NCBI GenBank assembly: GCA_913054425.1
Contig: CAJXJG010000134.1
Coordinates: 1-5,286 of the forward strand
Direction of reading: 5' to 3'
Length of the DNA stretch: 5,286 nucleotides
Source: an uncultured Fidelibacterota bacterium
GTDB lineage: Bacteria > Fidelibacterota > Marinisomatia > Marinisomatales > UBA8229
Below are positions 1-5,286 of the stretch, piece after piece; the first letter of the stretch is position 1; every line of letters begins with the position of its first letter. The notes under the pieces are model-generated. The model was not told the DNA's origin. It saw only the letters and a program-made list of their open reading frames with translations, and searched no databases. The position numbers and the translations under genes are program-made.

Positions 1-475
1 GGAAAGCCATATCCGGAGCGCCGATCTGCAGGGGCAGGATGTAATTACCAAAGGCTCCTACAGCTAGAGGCACTACACCGAGAAACACCATAATCGTCCC
101 GTGCATGGCTCCTAACTGGTTGTAAAACTCTGGCAGCATGATTCCACCCGGCAGGCGTTCTTCTCCCGTGGAAAAATACCAGATCAAAGCGGCAATTCCG
201 AAAAAGATCAGGCTGTTGAGCGCCAGATAAGGTCGACTCTTACCGGATAGTAAAAGTATTCCCAAACCGAGCAGGATAAAGATCACGACAAAAGTCAGCC
301 AGGGAATGACTTCACCGGGGTAAGCCAGCTGCCAGCGCATGAGTACCATGAGCATAAAACCCAGCAACAGAAAGGATAGTGAGGTCAAGCCATACTGCAG
401 ACCGATGACTTTATGGTCTACAGAAAATATGTATTGACGCCAGAAACTTTGCCGGGAATGCTCCGTCGTTGACAT
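1..475 (-). CDS. ctaD: Cytochrome c oxidase subunit I, N-terminal part (cut by window edge)
   Basis: This is the catalytic subunit of a haem-copper oxygen reductase in the inner membrane, which reduces O2 to water and pumps protons. Only residues 1-158 are present; the frame runs open off the left edge. The translation shows the family hallmarks FSVDHKVIGLQYG (17-29) leading into helix I, then EFYNQLGAMHGTIMVF (116-131) and GAFGNYILPLQIGAPDMAF (140-158). H125 matches the helix II low-spin haem ligand and N144 the conserved D-channel Asn. The start is forced, because an in-frame TAG (479-481) lies just before ATG 475. The ribosome site is weak (TTAGGCT). The gene follows the cupredoxin gene by 10 nt and ends the visible operon. 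Between helix I and helix II there are about 50 extra residues (56-108) with two hydrophobic stretches. The CuB ligands and the HPEVY motif lie outside the window, so the oxidase subtype cannot be called. Identity is confident. Confidence 0.95.
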   Translation of the reverse strand, partial: MSTTEHSRQSFWRQYIFSVDHKVIGLQYGLTSLSFLLLGFMLMVLMRWQLAYPGEVIPWLTFVVIFILLGLGILLLSGKSRPYLALNSLIFFGIAALIWYFSTGEERLPGGIMLPEFYNQLGAMHGTIMVFLGVVPLAVGAFGNYILPLQIGAPDMAF

Positions 476-485
476 AGCCTAATGA

Positions 486-1214
486 TTACCGCTTGAAGAG
501 TATATCGATATTTTTAGTTTCATCTCCTGTGATAGTTACCTCTGCAGATCGGGTACCCAATTTCTCGTGCCAGGCTTCTAATGTGTAAGTCCCCGGAGGT
601 AAATCATTGAGCTGGTATTGTCCATCCTTTTCTGTCACATCAAAAAATGGATGTTCCAATACTGCAATGAAACCACCCATCCACGGGTGCACATCACATT
701 TGATTGCAAACATCCCTTCAGGATATTCAAATGATCGGATTGTTTCTTTCAAAAACTTTGGCATGGTCACATTAAATTCGTCATTTTCCTCAGGCAGGGT
801 ATGCAGATTGTGTAGCACACTGTCGGAATTAAGAAATTTCAAAGGTTGACCCACCATCAGGGCCAGGACGTGAGGCATATAGGTACACCCATTCTGATCC
901 AATACCACCGGTTCTTCCGGTGCCGGGTATTCTTTTTCCGGCAGTCCAGAGATGACCTGGACAAATATATTCGCCATGGTATTCCCATCACCCAGGACCA
1001 GAGCTTCTGACCGCCCGGTGTATTTTACAGGATCTTTTTCATGTTTCATCAAGCACACAGGCTCAATAGCCATGTCAAACTTTTTCAATTTGGGAATTTT
1101 TCCTTCATAGGTCACCGTACCGGTAATGGAACCGCCGGCAAACAATTGTGAACTGATAAATATCACACCAGCAATTATTCCCAACCTTTTTCGACTAATC
1201 ATATTTGACTTCAT
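486..1214 (-). CDS. Secreted cupredoxin-like protein with C-terminal carboxypeptidase-regulatory-like domain
   Basis: This is a probable periplasmic copper protein of 242 residues. A signal peptide spans about 1-26 (RKRLG, hydrophobic core, cut near LFA/GG). Residues 28-45 start a beta-sandwich (SITGTVTYEGKIPKL). The plastocyanin-like part has SDSVLHNLHTLP (130-141) and IKCDVHPWMGGF (171-182), so likely type 1 copper ligands are H135, C173, H176 and perhaps M179. The C-x2-H-x2-M spacing is tighter than in plastocyanin, so the axial ligand is uncertain. C54 and C110 are candidates for a disulfide. The C-terminal segment, about 188-240 (HPFFDVTEKDGQYQ, LPPGTYTLEAWHEKLG), resembles carboxypeptidase regulatory-like repeats. 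It is not CoxB: there are no transmembrane helices and no CuA C-x3-C-x3-H motif. It lies 4 nt after the lipoprotein gene and 10 nt before ctaD, so a role as soluble electron carrier to the oxidase, or in copper supply to it, is inferred. ATG 1214 is used; an in-frame ATG at 1202 is an alternative. Confidence 0.88.
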   Translation of the reverse strand: MKSNMISRKRLGIIAGVIFISSQLFAGGSITGTVTYEGKIPKLKKFDMAIEPVCLMKHEKDPVKYTGRSEALVLGDGNTMANIFVQVISGLPEKEYPAPEEPVVLDQNGCTYMPHVLALMVGQPLKFLNSDSVLHNLHTLPEENDEFNVTMPKFLKETIRSFEYPEGMFAIKCDVHPWMGGFIAVLEHPFFDVTEKDGQYQLNDLPPGTYTLEAWHEKLGTRSAEVTITGDETKNIDILFKR

Positions 1215-1218
1215 TCGA

Positions 1219-1695
1219 TTACATACCCATGATCATCATTGTTTCCAGATGATAATCTTCGGATTCGGCCACTTCTATTCCTGTGGGAGTCATCATATGG
1301 TTGTTGCCGTTTTCTGAAGTATTATAATAACCGGCACTTCTCAAAGCAGTATCGTTTTCATCGTAAGACATGCTGCTTGTTTCAAAAACGCCCATATAAT
1401 ATGTACCTGCCGGCAGGTTTTCGAACTCAGCTTCGGACATTGTAGTTAATGTATCAGATACAGATACCGAGAACATAGCGTTGGCTACAGTTCCGGCTGC
1501 TTTGGCTGTCGTCCAATCACTGCCTTCCCAGAGATACGTCATCATCATAGTCGCATCACTTCCAGCAACATAATTCATGAAATGTACTTCTGCATGGATT
1601 GATGCCGAAATAGCTTCTTCTTTTTCATCTTCACAGGACACAAAGATAAAACTGGCGATGATTATTAATGCAGTTAGTTTTGATATTAGTTTCAT
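1219..1695 (-). CDS. Small Met-rich acidic lipoprotein of unknown function
   Basis: I do not recognise a family. The product is 158 residues with a lipoprotein signal peptide: MKLISK, a hydrophobic stretch (7-19), and a lipobox-like FVSC with C21 as the lipidated residue. EDEKEE follows at once, the acidic pattern seen in exported Bacteroidota-type lipoproteins. The mature part of about 138 residues has 14 Met and 4 His, clustered as HFM, TMMM, NNHMM and a C-terminal HLETMMIMGM, and has no Cys other than C21. The segment with NLPAGTYYMGVFET resembles a strand-turn of a small beta-sandwich. Such Met/His clusters could bind Cu(I), which would fit a neighbour that is a cupredoxin and an oxidase that needs copper, but this is inference. 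ATG 1695 is chosen over GTG 1704 because AAAAGGAG (1704-1711) sits 8 nt before the ATG and would overlap the GTG. The gene starts 18 nt after the diheme cytochrome stop. Confidence 0.82.
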   Translation of the reverse strand: MKLISKLTALIIIASFIFVSCEDEKEEAISASIHAEVHFMNYVAGSDATMMMTYLWEGSDWTTAKAAGTVANAMFSVSVSDTLTTMSEAEFENLPAGTYYMGVFETSSMSYDENDTALRSAGYYNTSENGNNHMMTPTGIEVAESEDYHLETMMIMGM

Positions 1696-1703
1696 AACTC
1701 TCA

Positions 1704-1711
1704 CTCCTTTT
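1704..1711 (-). promoter_or_regulatory. Shine-Dalgarno site that sets the lipoprotein start
   Basis: AAAAGGAG on the minus strand lies 8 nt before ATG 1695. It overlaps the upstream in-frame GTG (1702-1704), which rules that codon out as the likely start. It is the strongest ribosome site in the operon. Confidence 0.8.
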
Positions 1712-1713
1712 AG

Positions 1714-2454
1714 TTAACGCGGTGCGTAGTTCCCGGGGTCAATAAATTCATGCATTAAAAAATTTACCAGGTCCCAGGTTTGATCTTCATTTAAAGTTCC
1801 TTCTAATGCCGGCATGGCGCTGCCGGTTAAACCCGTTGATAAAGTACGGTAGATATCTTCTGCCTCTGATCCGCCGATAAACAGCCAGGGCTTGGACAAA
1901 TCCGGAGGTACAATTTTATTGCCCCAGGTGTCCTTCAATGTTTTTGTACTGGGGCCGTCAGCGTGTCCGTTCATGCCGTGGCATTTTGCACATTCAATAT
2001 CTAAATACCATTGTTTGCCGGCAGCAATACTTTCTCGTGTATTTGCTTTGCGGGGCGGCATAGGAACCACTTTTGCCCTATGCTGACGTGAAAACTTTTT
2101 GGGTGCAAATGTTTTTATATATTCAATGACAGCATGTTTGCTGTTCGGGGGTAAATGGGACCAAGTGGGCATGGCATTGTCGTGGCCCATGCCACGGCTC
2201 AATATGCGGTATAAATCTTCATCCAGGGGAACCTGTCCGGATCGTGTTGAACGGACTTTGAACTTACCATCGGTAAAGTTGCGCGGTTTGACTTCCAGGT
2301 TACCGGCTACAACACCGTCACCTTTTCCTGATAAGCCATGACACACAGCACAGCTTTCCGTATACACTTTTTTGCCTATAACCAGTAAATCATCATCCTG
2401 GCTTAACAGGAAAGAGGATACAAAAAATAATAAAATGAATCTTTTTTTAATCAT
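1714..2454 (-). CDS. Periplasmic diheme cytochrome c
   Basis: This is an electron carrier with two class I cytochrome c domains, 246 residues. A signal peptide covers about 1-19 (IKKRFILLFFVSSFLLSQ). Domain 1 has CAVCH at 35-39 followed by GLSGKGDG, and AMPTW with M95 as the likely distal ligand. Domain 2 has CAKCH at 155-159 followed by GMNGHADGP, and SAMPAL with M214 as the likely distal ligand. A basic, proline-rich linker (about 115-140) joins the two. Both hemes therefore look His/Met coordinated and of fairly high potential. The start at ATG 2454 is preferred: GAGGA lies 8 nt upstream, and it gives a clean signal peptide, whereas the GTA-rich extension up to 2499 overlaps the porin gene. 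The gene sits between the porin-cytochrome and the copper proteins, the place of Cyc1 in the rus operon, which shuttles electrons from Cyc2 to the oxidase. That role is inferred; the diheme identity is read directly. Confidence 0.93.
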   Translation of the reverse strand: MIKKRFILLFFVSSFLLSQDDDLLVIGKKVYTESCAVCHGLSGKGDGVVAGNLEVKPRNFTDGKFKVRSTRSGQVPLDEDLYRILSRGMGHDNAMPTWSHLPPNSKHAVIEYIKTFAPKKFSRQHRAKVVPMPPRKANTRESIAAGKQWYLDIECAKCHGMNGHADGPSTKTLKDTWGNKIVPPDLSKPWLFIGGSEAEDIYRTLSTGLTGSAMPALEGTLNEDQTWDLVNFLMHEFIDPGNYAPR

Positions 2455-2462
2455 AATCATAA

Positions 2463-2467
2463 TCCTC
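2463..2467 (-). promoter_or_regulatory. Shine-Dalgarno site overlapping the porin stop codon
   Basis: GAGGA on the minus strand shares two bases with the TGA stop (2466-2468) of the porin-cytochrome gene. It is 8 nt from ATG 2454 but only 2 nt from ATG 2460, so 2454 is the better start. The arrangement suggests translational coupling of the two cytochrome genes. Confidence 0.7.
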
Positions 2468-4142
2468 AAAAGGCAAACATAACCATAAACATATGCCAAT
2501 GGGAATCCACGTTGACCGTTCTGCCCATGCCGGCAACCCAGTCCGGGTTGTACATATTGGAACCCGGTTCAGGAAAGCCAAAAAGATTATCCTGTGATGC
2601 AAATTCATAGATGAGTGTCAGCGGCTGGGTTAAATGATAGCGGACACCGAACGTCATTCTATTATAAGCATTCTGGCCTTTATCCGGATCTGCCTCCTCA
2701 TTACCAGTCATTCCCCGGGGCATGGGATCGCCAAAATCCAGATATGTAGGATTGCCGTCATTATCCTCACCATACTCCCAGGAAGCTGATTGATCAGCGC
2801 GTACCTCTTTGCCATTCACAGGATCAGCCCATTGATTCTGCAGGTCAACCCAATCATACCTGGCTATTAAATATAGACTCGTGGGTATAACAACAATGTC
2901 AGTACCAATAAAACCACCACTATAATCAAAGGGCCTGACCAGCCAAACTGGATCCTCGCTTAAACTTTTCAGATGATCTCCATGCCCGCCACCGCTGCCG
3001 CCTGCGCCAAAATAAGGCAAATTCAAGTTTGTCATATCGATATCATCATCGTGGCCCACAAGATATTGGGAATAGAGGTTGATAGGAAAACCGAACAATT
3101 CCAAATCCAGGGACATATCAATACCCCAGCGGTAAAATTTGCTTAAGTCCTGATTTATATGAACATTGATTCCAAACTCATCATTCCAGTAATCAAGAAT
3201 TGCTGCAGTGGGATAGGGGTTGCCGGACAAATCCCGTAAATTTTGGGCACCCATATAATATAGCCCGCCGATCCTGATCTGTTTAACCACGCCATCAAAG
3301 AGTCGAGAATATGCTAACCGGGTATAATAGTCAACCTCTACATTTGTATCAAAATTGCCATTAGTACCGTTTACCACAGCCACTTCATAGCGCAGTGAGT
3401 TTACGCCAAACATTTTCAATCCATTAAAGGACACTCCAACCTGGGGTGCATCCAAACGGAAGGATCCCTTCACTCCTTTGATGCGATAGACTTCATAGGG
3501 TGCCAAAGCGGAACTCAAGCGGCGTAATTCAGAATAGGGCAATTCCAGTTCAAAAGAACCAAACTTGATATTCGCCACTCCTGTTCGAGAATTGAAAATG
3601 TTGTTATATTGGAAAAAGGCAAAATCCCAGTGGGCATGTGATTCAGAACTAAACCTTCCGGATTTTACACTGAATTCTTGTTCGATACCCAATGATGTCA
3701 TAAAAGAAAGTTTATTGCCAAAGGTACCTCCAAACCATATGTGGCCCCCGGCATCACGGAAAGAGCGCACATGGTATTCTCCACCGGAGGGTAAACCCGG
3801 CGGCGGTATAGCACGCATATTGCTTTCGATGATGCGGTCTACAGCCATTTCATGGAGCATAACTGCCATGACGATGCGGCGCATGGACCAAGGTGGTGTA
3901 TCTTCTATAGTACCGGGAAGCTGGTAGCCATTGGCTCGAAACAGTTCTCCGAAGGCATTGAGTTTGGGTTCAGATACGTGACAGGTTTGGCAGGGCTTGC
4001 CGTGCTTGCGGGCAAACGCGGGGATTGCTTCCAGCTTTGAAAGCAATAAAAATGATGGTAAAATAAACGCAATTGATACAATGAAAACAAATGCGAGTTT
4101 AACTATCTTTTGATTGAGTTCAACAAGATATTTTTTTTTCAT
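2466..4142 (-). CDS. Cyc2-like outer-membrane porin with fused monoheme cytochrome c
   Basis: The product is 558 residues. An N-terminal hydrophobic export segment spans about 15-34, with a likely cut near LEA (39). Next comes a short cytochrome module: IPAFARKHGKPCQTCH with the heme site CQTCH at 51-55, then PKLNAFGELFRANGYQLPG. This 'FAR..G..C..CH...P.LN.FG..F...GY' pattern is that of porin-cytochrome fusions such as Cyc2. The remaining roughly 480 residues show alternating amphipathic strands with Asp/Asn/Gly-rich turns and end in HMFMVMFAF, with the terminal Phe expected of a BAM-assembled barrel. A HDDDID stretch (364-369) and a glycine/histidine loop GAGGSGGGHGDH (about 379-390) may be exposed. 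The role inferred is heme-in-pore electron transfer across the outer membrane. It is longer than typical Cyc2 proteins (about 400-500 residues), so its substrate may differ. It is the first gene of the operon. ATG 4142 is preferred (GGA 10 nt upstream) over GTG 4157, which has no ribosome site. Confidence 0.85.
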   Translation of the reverse strand: MKKKYLVELNQKIVKLAFVFIVSIAFILPSFLLLSKLEAIPAFARKHGKPCQTCHVSEPKLNAFGELFRANGYQLPGTIEDTPPWSMRRIVMAVMLHEMAVDRIIESNMRAIPPPGLPSGGEYHVRSFRDAGGHIWFGGTFGNKLSFMTSLGIEQEFSVKSGRFSSESHAHWDFAFFQYNNIFNSRTGVANIKFGSFELELPYSELRRLSSALAPYEVYRIKGVKGSFRLDAPQVGVSFNGLKMFGVNSLRYEVAVVNGTNGNFDTNVEVDYYTRLAYSRLFDGVVKQIRIGGLYYMGAQNLRDLSGNPYPTAAILDYWNDEFGINVHINQDLSKFYRWGIDMSLDLELFGFPINLYSQYLVGHDDDIDMTNLNLPYFGAGGSGGGHGDHLKSLSEDPVWLVRPFDYSGGFIGTDIVVIPTSLYLIARYDWVDLQNQWADPVNGKEVRADQSASWEYGEDNDGNPTYLDFGDPMPRGMTGNEEADPDKGQNAYNRMTFGVRYHLTQPLTLIYEFASQDNLFGFPEPGSNMYNPDWVAGMGRTVNVDSHWHMFMVMFAF

Positions 4143-4237
4143 TGGATATAATTCCACGTTCTAGTGGATAAATGTAAAAATTAATCAATTAAGTAACAAG
4201 AAATTTGTACCCTCCCCCTCTACCTGATTTTACAAAG
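4143..4237 (-). promoter_or_regulatory. Leader region of the porin-cytochrome operon
   Basis: About 90 nt are expected to be transcribed before the first start codon. The region holds a purine-rich stretch, AGGTAGAGGGGGAGGG, in the minus sense (about 4210-4225), and then AT-rich sequence with the 12-bp palindrome TTAATTGATTAA (4181-4192). No known riboswitch is recognised and no small ORF with a good ribosome site is seen. The length leaves room for post-transcriptional control, but none is shown. Confidence 0.35.
4181..4192. repeat. 12-bp inverted repeat, possible operator
   Basis: TTAAT-CA-ATTAA on the plus strand has perfect 5-bp arms around a 2-bp centre. It lies about 40 nt downstream of the predicted transcription start, where a repressor could act. 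It does not match the FNR consensus (TTGAT-N4-ATCAA). AT-rich sequence makes chance occurrence likely. Confidence 0.25.
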
Positions 4238-4266
4238 ATAATAGAGATTTACTACACGGATGACAA
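4238..4266 (-). promoter_or_regulatory. Sigma70-type promoter of the electron-transfer operon
   Basis: On the minus strand the -35 box TTGTCA (4261-4266) is 17 nt from the -10 box TATTAT (4238-4243). Each differs from consensus by one base, and the spacing is optimal. Transcription would start near 4231 and run into the porin-cytochrome gene. The -35 box lies 13 nt beyond the stop codon of the upstream methyltransferase pseudogene, so the five-gene block has its own promoter. A Bacteroidota -7-like TATCTTTG (4233-4240) overlaps the -10, but no TTTG at the usual 19-21 nt spacing was found upstream, so the sigma70 reading is preferred. Confidence 0.6.
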
Positions 4267-4279
4267 CTATCGATTTAAT

Positions 4280-4748
4280 CTAAATCCAGCGCCGCACTGT
4301 AGACTTGTACTTCAGGTATTCATCGCCAAATTTCTTCTCTAAATATTTTTCTTCCCGTTTGATAACACCCTCATTCACAACAATCAGCACAGGGAACAGG
4401 AGTAATAAACACCATATGGAATTCACCCAACAGGTAATTCCCAGATAGAGAATTGCCAACGAAAAATACATTGGATTGCGCGTCAAACGATACACTCCAA
4501 CAGATACAATCACTGTGGTGGGAGTGCGCACATCTGGACCTGTCTCTGCCTTTTTAAAAGACTTAAAAGCCAAAATCGCTATGGGGAAAGGAAACCATCA
4601 TTAACGGAACACCGATCCAAATTGACCAGGATTCCGGTAGAAAATTCATGGGATAAAAATAGTGTGTTAAATGGCCTGTAAACAGGCCAATGATAAAAAT
4701 AAACGGCGGGATAGTTATTACCCCGTCATTATCTGCTTTATGAGCCAT
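4280..4748 (-). pseudogene. ICMT/PEMT-like membrane methyltransferase, frameshifted
   Basis: Two overlapping frames together make one protein of about 155 residues. The first (4748 to 4584) gives MAHKADNDGVITIPP, a transmembrane segment (about 14-32) and the start of a second (40-55). It then reads out of frame and stops at TAA 4565-4567. The second frame (to 4280) supplies IAILAFKSFKKAETG, the SAM-site motif YRLTRNPMY (86-94), a hydrophobic stretch (97-124) and the family tail VIKREEKYLEKKFGDEYLKY...RRWI. Removing one C from the CCCC run (4583-4586) joins them without loss, as ...MVSFP-IAILAF.... Family members methylate small or prenylated substrates with SAM, but bacterial functions are mostly unknown. 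The start lies 31 nt inside the preceding paralogue. This may be a real pseudogene, a homopolymer error, or slippage at CCC-C. Family identity is confident; the broken state depends on the read quality. Confidence 0.8.
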
Positions 4749-5239
4749 GTTTCTTCACTAAAGGGGGCCAGCATAAACCAGAGTGCATATGGAATCCCAA
4801 CCTGCAGTGCCAATGCTGAATTGGCAACCAGGACAACAGCAGCAATTAATAAAATATGGGTTACATACTGCGGATTGCGTGTATATCTATAAATACCGGT
4901 TGTTATGAATTTACCTTCGAGGCCCAATGTTTGCTTAAAACTCAATTGGTGAATCGCAGACAAACCGATAGGTACTGAAATTAAAATCAATATACCGGCA
5001 ATGATGAATCTTGGATAATGATTCAAGCCTAATGTACCTTGATCTAGAATGCCCAGTATTGGTATCCCCGCCATAAAATAAGAAAATGAGATCCACGTGA
5101 ACCAAAATTGCCAGGAACGCTTACTGGGTGGAGGCCAGACCTGCACATTTTTCAAGCAGAGTGTAAGTACTAGTGCTATGAGATTAAGCGCTAAAACGTA
5201 AAATAAGATGCTGAAATGGATCAGCAAGAAATCAATCAT
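4718..5239 (-). CDS. ICMT/PEMT-like membrane methyltransferase with short C-terminus
   Basis: A membrane protein of 173 residues with about four to five hydrophobic segments (roughly 3-29, 43-65, 78-98, 127-157). The motif GIYRYTRNPQYV (115-126) is the SAM-binding signature shared by isoprenylcysteine carboxyl methyltransferase, PEMT and related families, and FSEETWL (160-166) matches the conserved Glu pair after the last helix. Relatives normally continue with a tail like 'KYG..Y..Y...V.R(F/W)'. Here the frame ends seven residues later at IMTG-stop, so roughly 15-20 residues are missing. The end overlaps the start of the next methyltransferase gene by 31 nt. ATG 5239 overlaps the stop of a possible upstream gene as TAATG; the ribosome site is weak, as in coupled translation. 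The substrate is unknown. Such genes often sit near metal-transport or respiratory genes, which gives context only. Confidence 0.8.
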   Translation of the reverse strand: MIDFLLIHFSILFYVLALNLIALVLTLCLKNVQVWPPPSKRSWQFWFTWISFSYFMAGIPILGILDQGTLGLNHYPRFIIAGILILISVPIGLSAIHQLSFKQTLGLEGKFITTGIYRYTRNPQYVTHILLIAAVVLVANSALALQVGIPYALWFMLAPFSEETWLIKQIMTG

Positions 5240-5286
5240 TAATCAATAACTTTAAATACCTTATCACTCTTGCGCACTTTTTCGCT
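5239..5286 (-). CDS. Possible C-terminal tail of an upstream gene
   Basis: Reading in from the right edge on the minus strand gives 15 codons (SEKVRKSDKVFKVID), then TAA whose last base is the A of ATG 5239. The TAATG overlap and the Lys-rich, charged end look like a real coupled gene end. However, 45 nt open in one frame is weak evidence, and a second frame is also open here. No family can be named. Confidence 0.35.
   Translation of the reverse strand, partial: SEKVRKSDKVFKVID

Noticed and set aside
486..1214. CoxB (CuA subunit of the oxidase)
   Set aside because: No transmembrane helices and no C-x3-C-x3-H CuA motif; only one Cys is in the copper region.
3905..4090. Minus-strand frame inside the porin-cytochrome gene
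   Set aside because: It is an out-of-frame shadow of the heme module, whose own frame carries the CxxCH motif and family pattern.
4152..4167. Inverted repeat TCCAC-6 nt-GTGGA before the first operon gene
   Set aside because: Arms are only 5 bp and overlap the weak ribosome site; chance is a sufficient explanation and no regulator family is indicated.
4210..4225. G-quadruplex in the operon leader
   Set aside because: The tract can form at most two-layer G runs with uneven loops; not enough to call.
4272..4286. Hairpin GATTTA-ATC-TAAATC as terminator of the methyltransferase genes
   Set aside because: The stem is 6 bp, almost all A-T, covers the stop codon and is not followed by a T-run on the minus strand.
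607..4892. Plus-strand open frames (for example 607-849, 1126-1317, 1892-2086, 2099-2341, 3565-3927, 3852-4040, 4671-4892)
   Set aside because: Each lies opposite a well-supported minus-strand gene, has no recognisable domain or ribosome site, and reads like antisense of conserved coding sequence.
1..5286. tRNA, rRNA, CRISPR array, insertion sequence
   Set aside because: No repeat-spacer pattern, transposase, terminal inverted repeats or tRNA-like cloverleaf was seen on reading either strand.

Overview
All credible genes in this window lie on the minus strand, so the biology reads from high to low coordinates. The organism looks like a Gram-negative bacterium of moderate GC content, most likely in the FCB group (Marinimicrobia, Ignavibacteria, Bacteroidota relatives). 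This rests on an outer-membrane beta-barrel ending in Phe, a Bacteroidota-style lipoprotein with acidic residues right after the lipid cysteine, and short signal peptides ending in forms such as 'LLSQ' and 'LFAGG'. The assignment is an inference; no marker gene is present.

Right block (5286 to 4280): the possible tail of an unidentified gene (stop at 5239), then two adjacent small membrane proteins of the isoprenylcysteine carboxyl methyltransferase (ICMT/PEMT-like) family. The first (4718-5239) lacks the usual C-terminal tail. The second (4280-4748) starts inside the first and is broken by a one-base frameshift at a run of four C. This block looks partly degraded.

Intergenic (4143 to 4279): a good sigma70-type promoter, TTGTCA-17 nt-TATTAT on the minus strand, followed by a leader of about 90 nt.

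Left block (4142 to 1): a tight operon of five genes: (1) a Cyc2-like outer-membrane porin with a fused N-terminal monoheme cytochrome c; (2) a periplasmic diheme cytochrome c; (3) a small Met-rich, acidic lipoprotein of unknown function; (4) a secreted cupredoxin-like protein; (5) the N-terminal 158 residues of cytochrome c oxidase subunit I, cut by the window edge. Gaps are 4 to 18 nt and there is no internal terminator.

The order (porin-cytochrome, diheme cytochrome, copper protein, terminal oxidase) matches the logic of the rus operon of Acidithiobacillus ferrooxidans (cyc2-cyc1-cup-cox...-rus), which carries electrons from extracellular Fe(II) across the outer membrane to an aa3 oxidase. 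The best hypothesis is a trans-envelope respiratory conduit that takes electrons from an extracellular donor to O2, in a lineage where such an operon may be undescribed. The donor cannot be read from the sequence.
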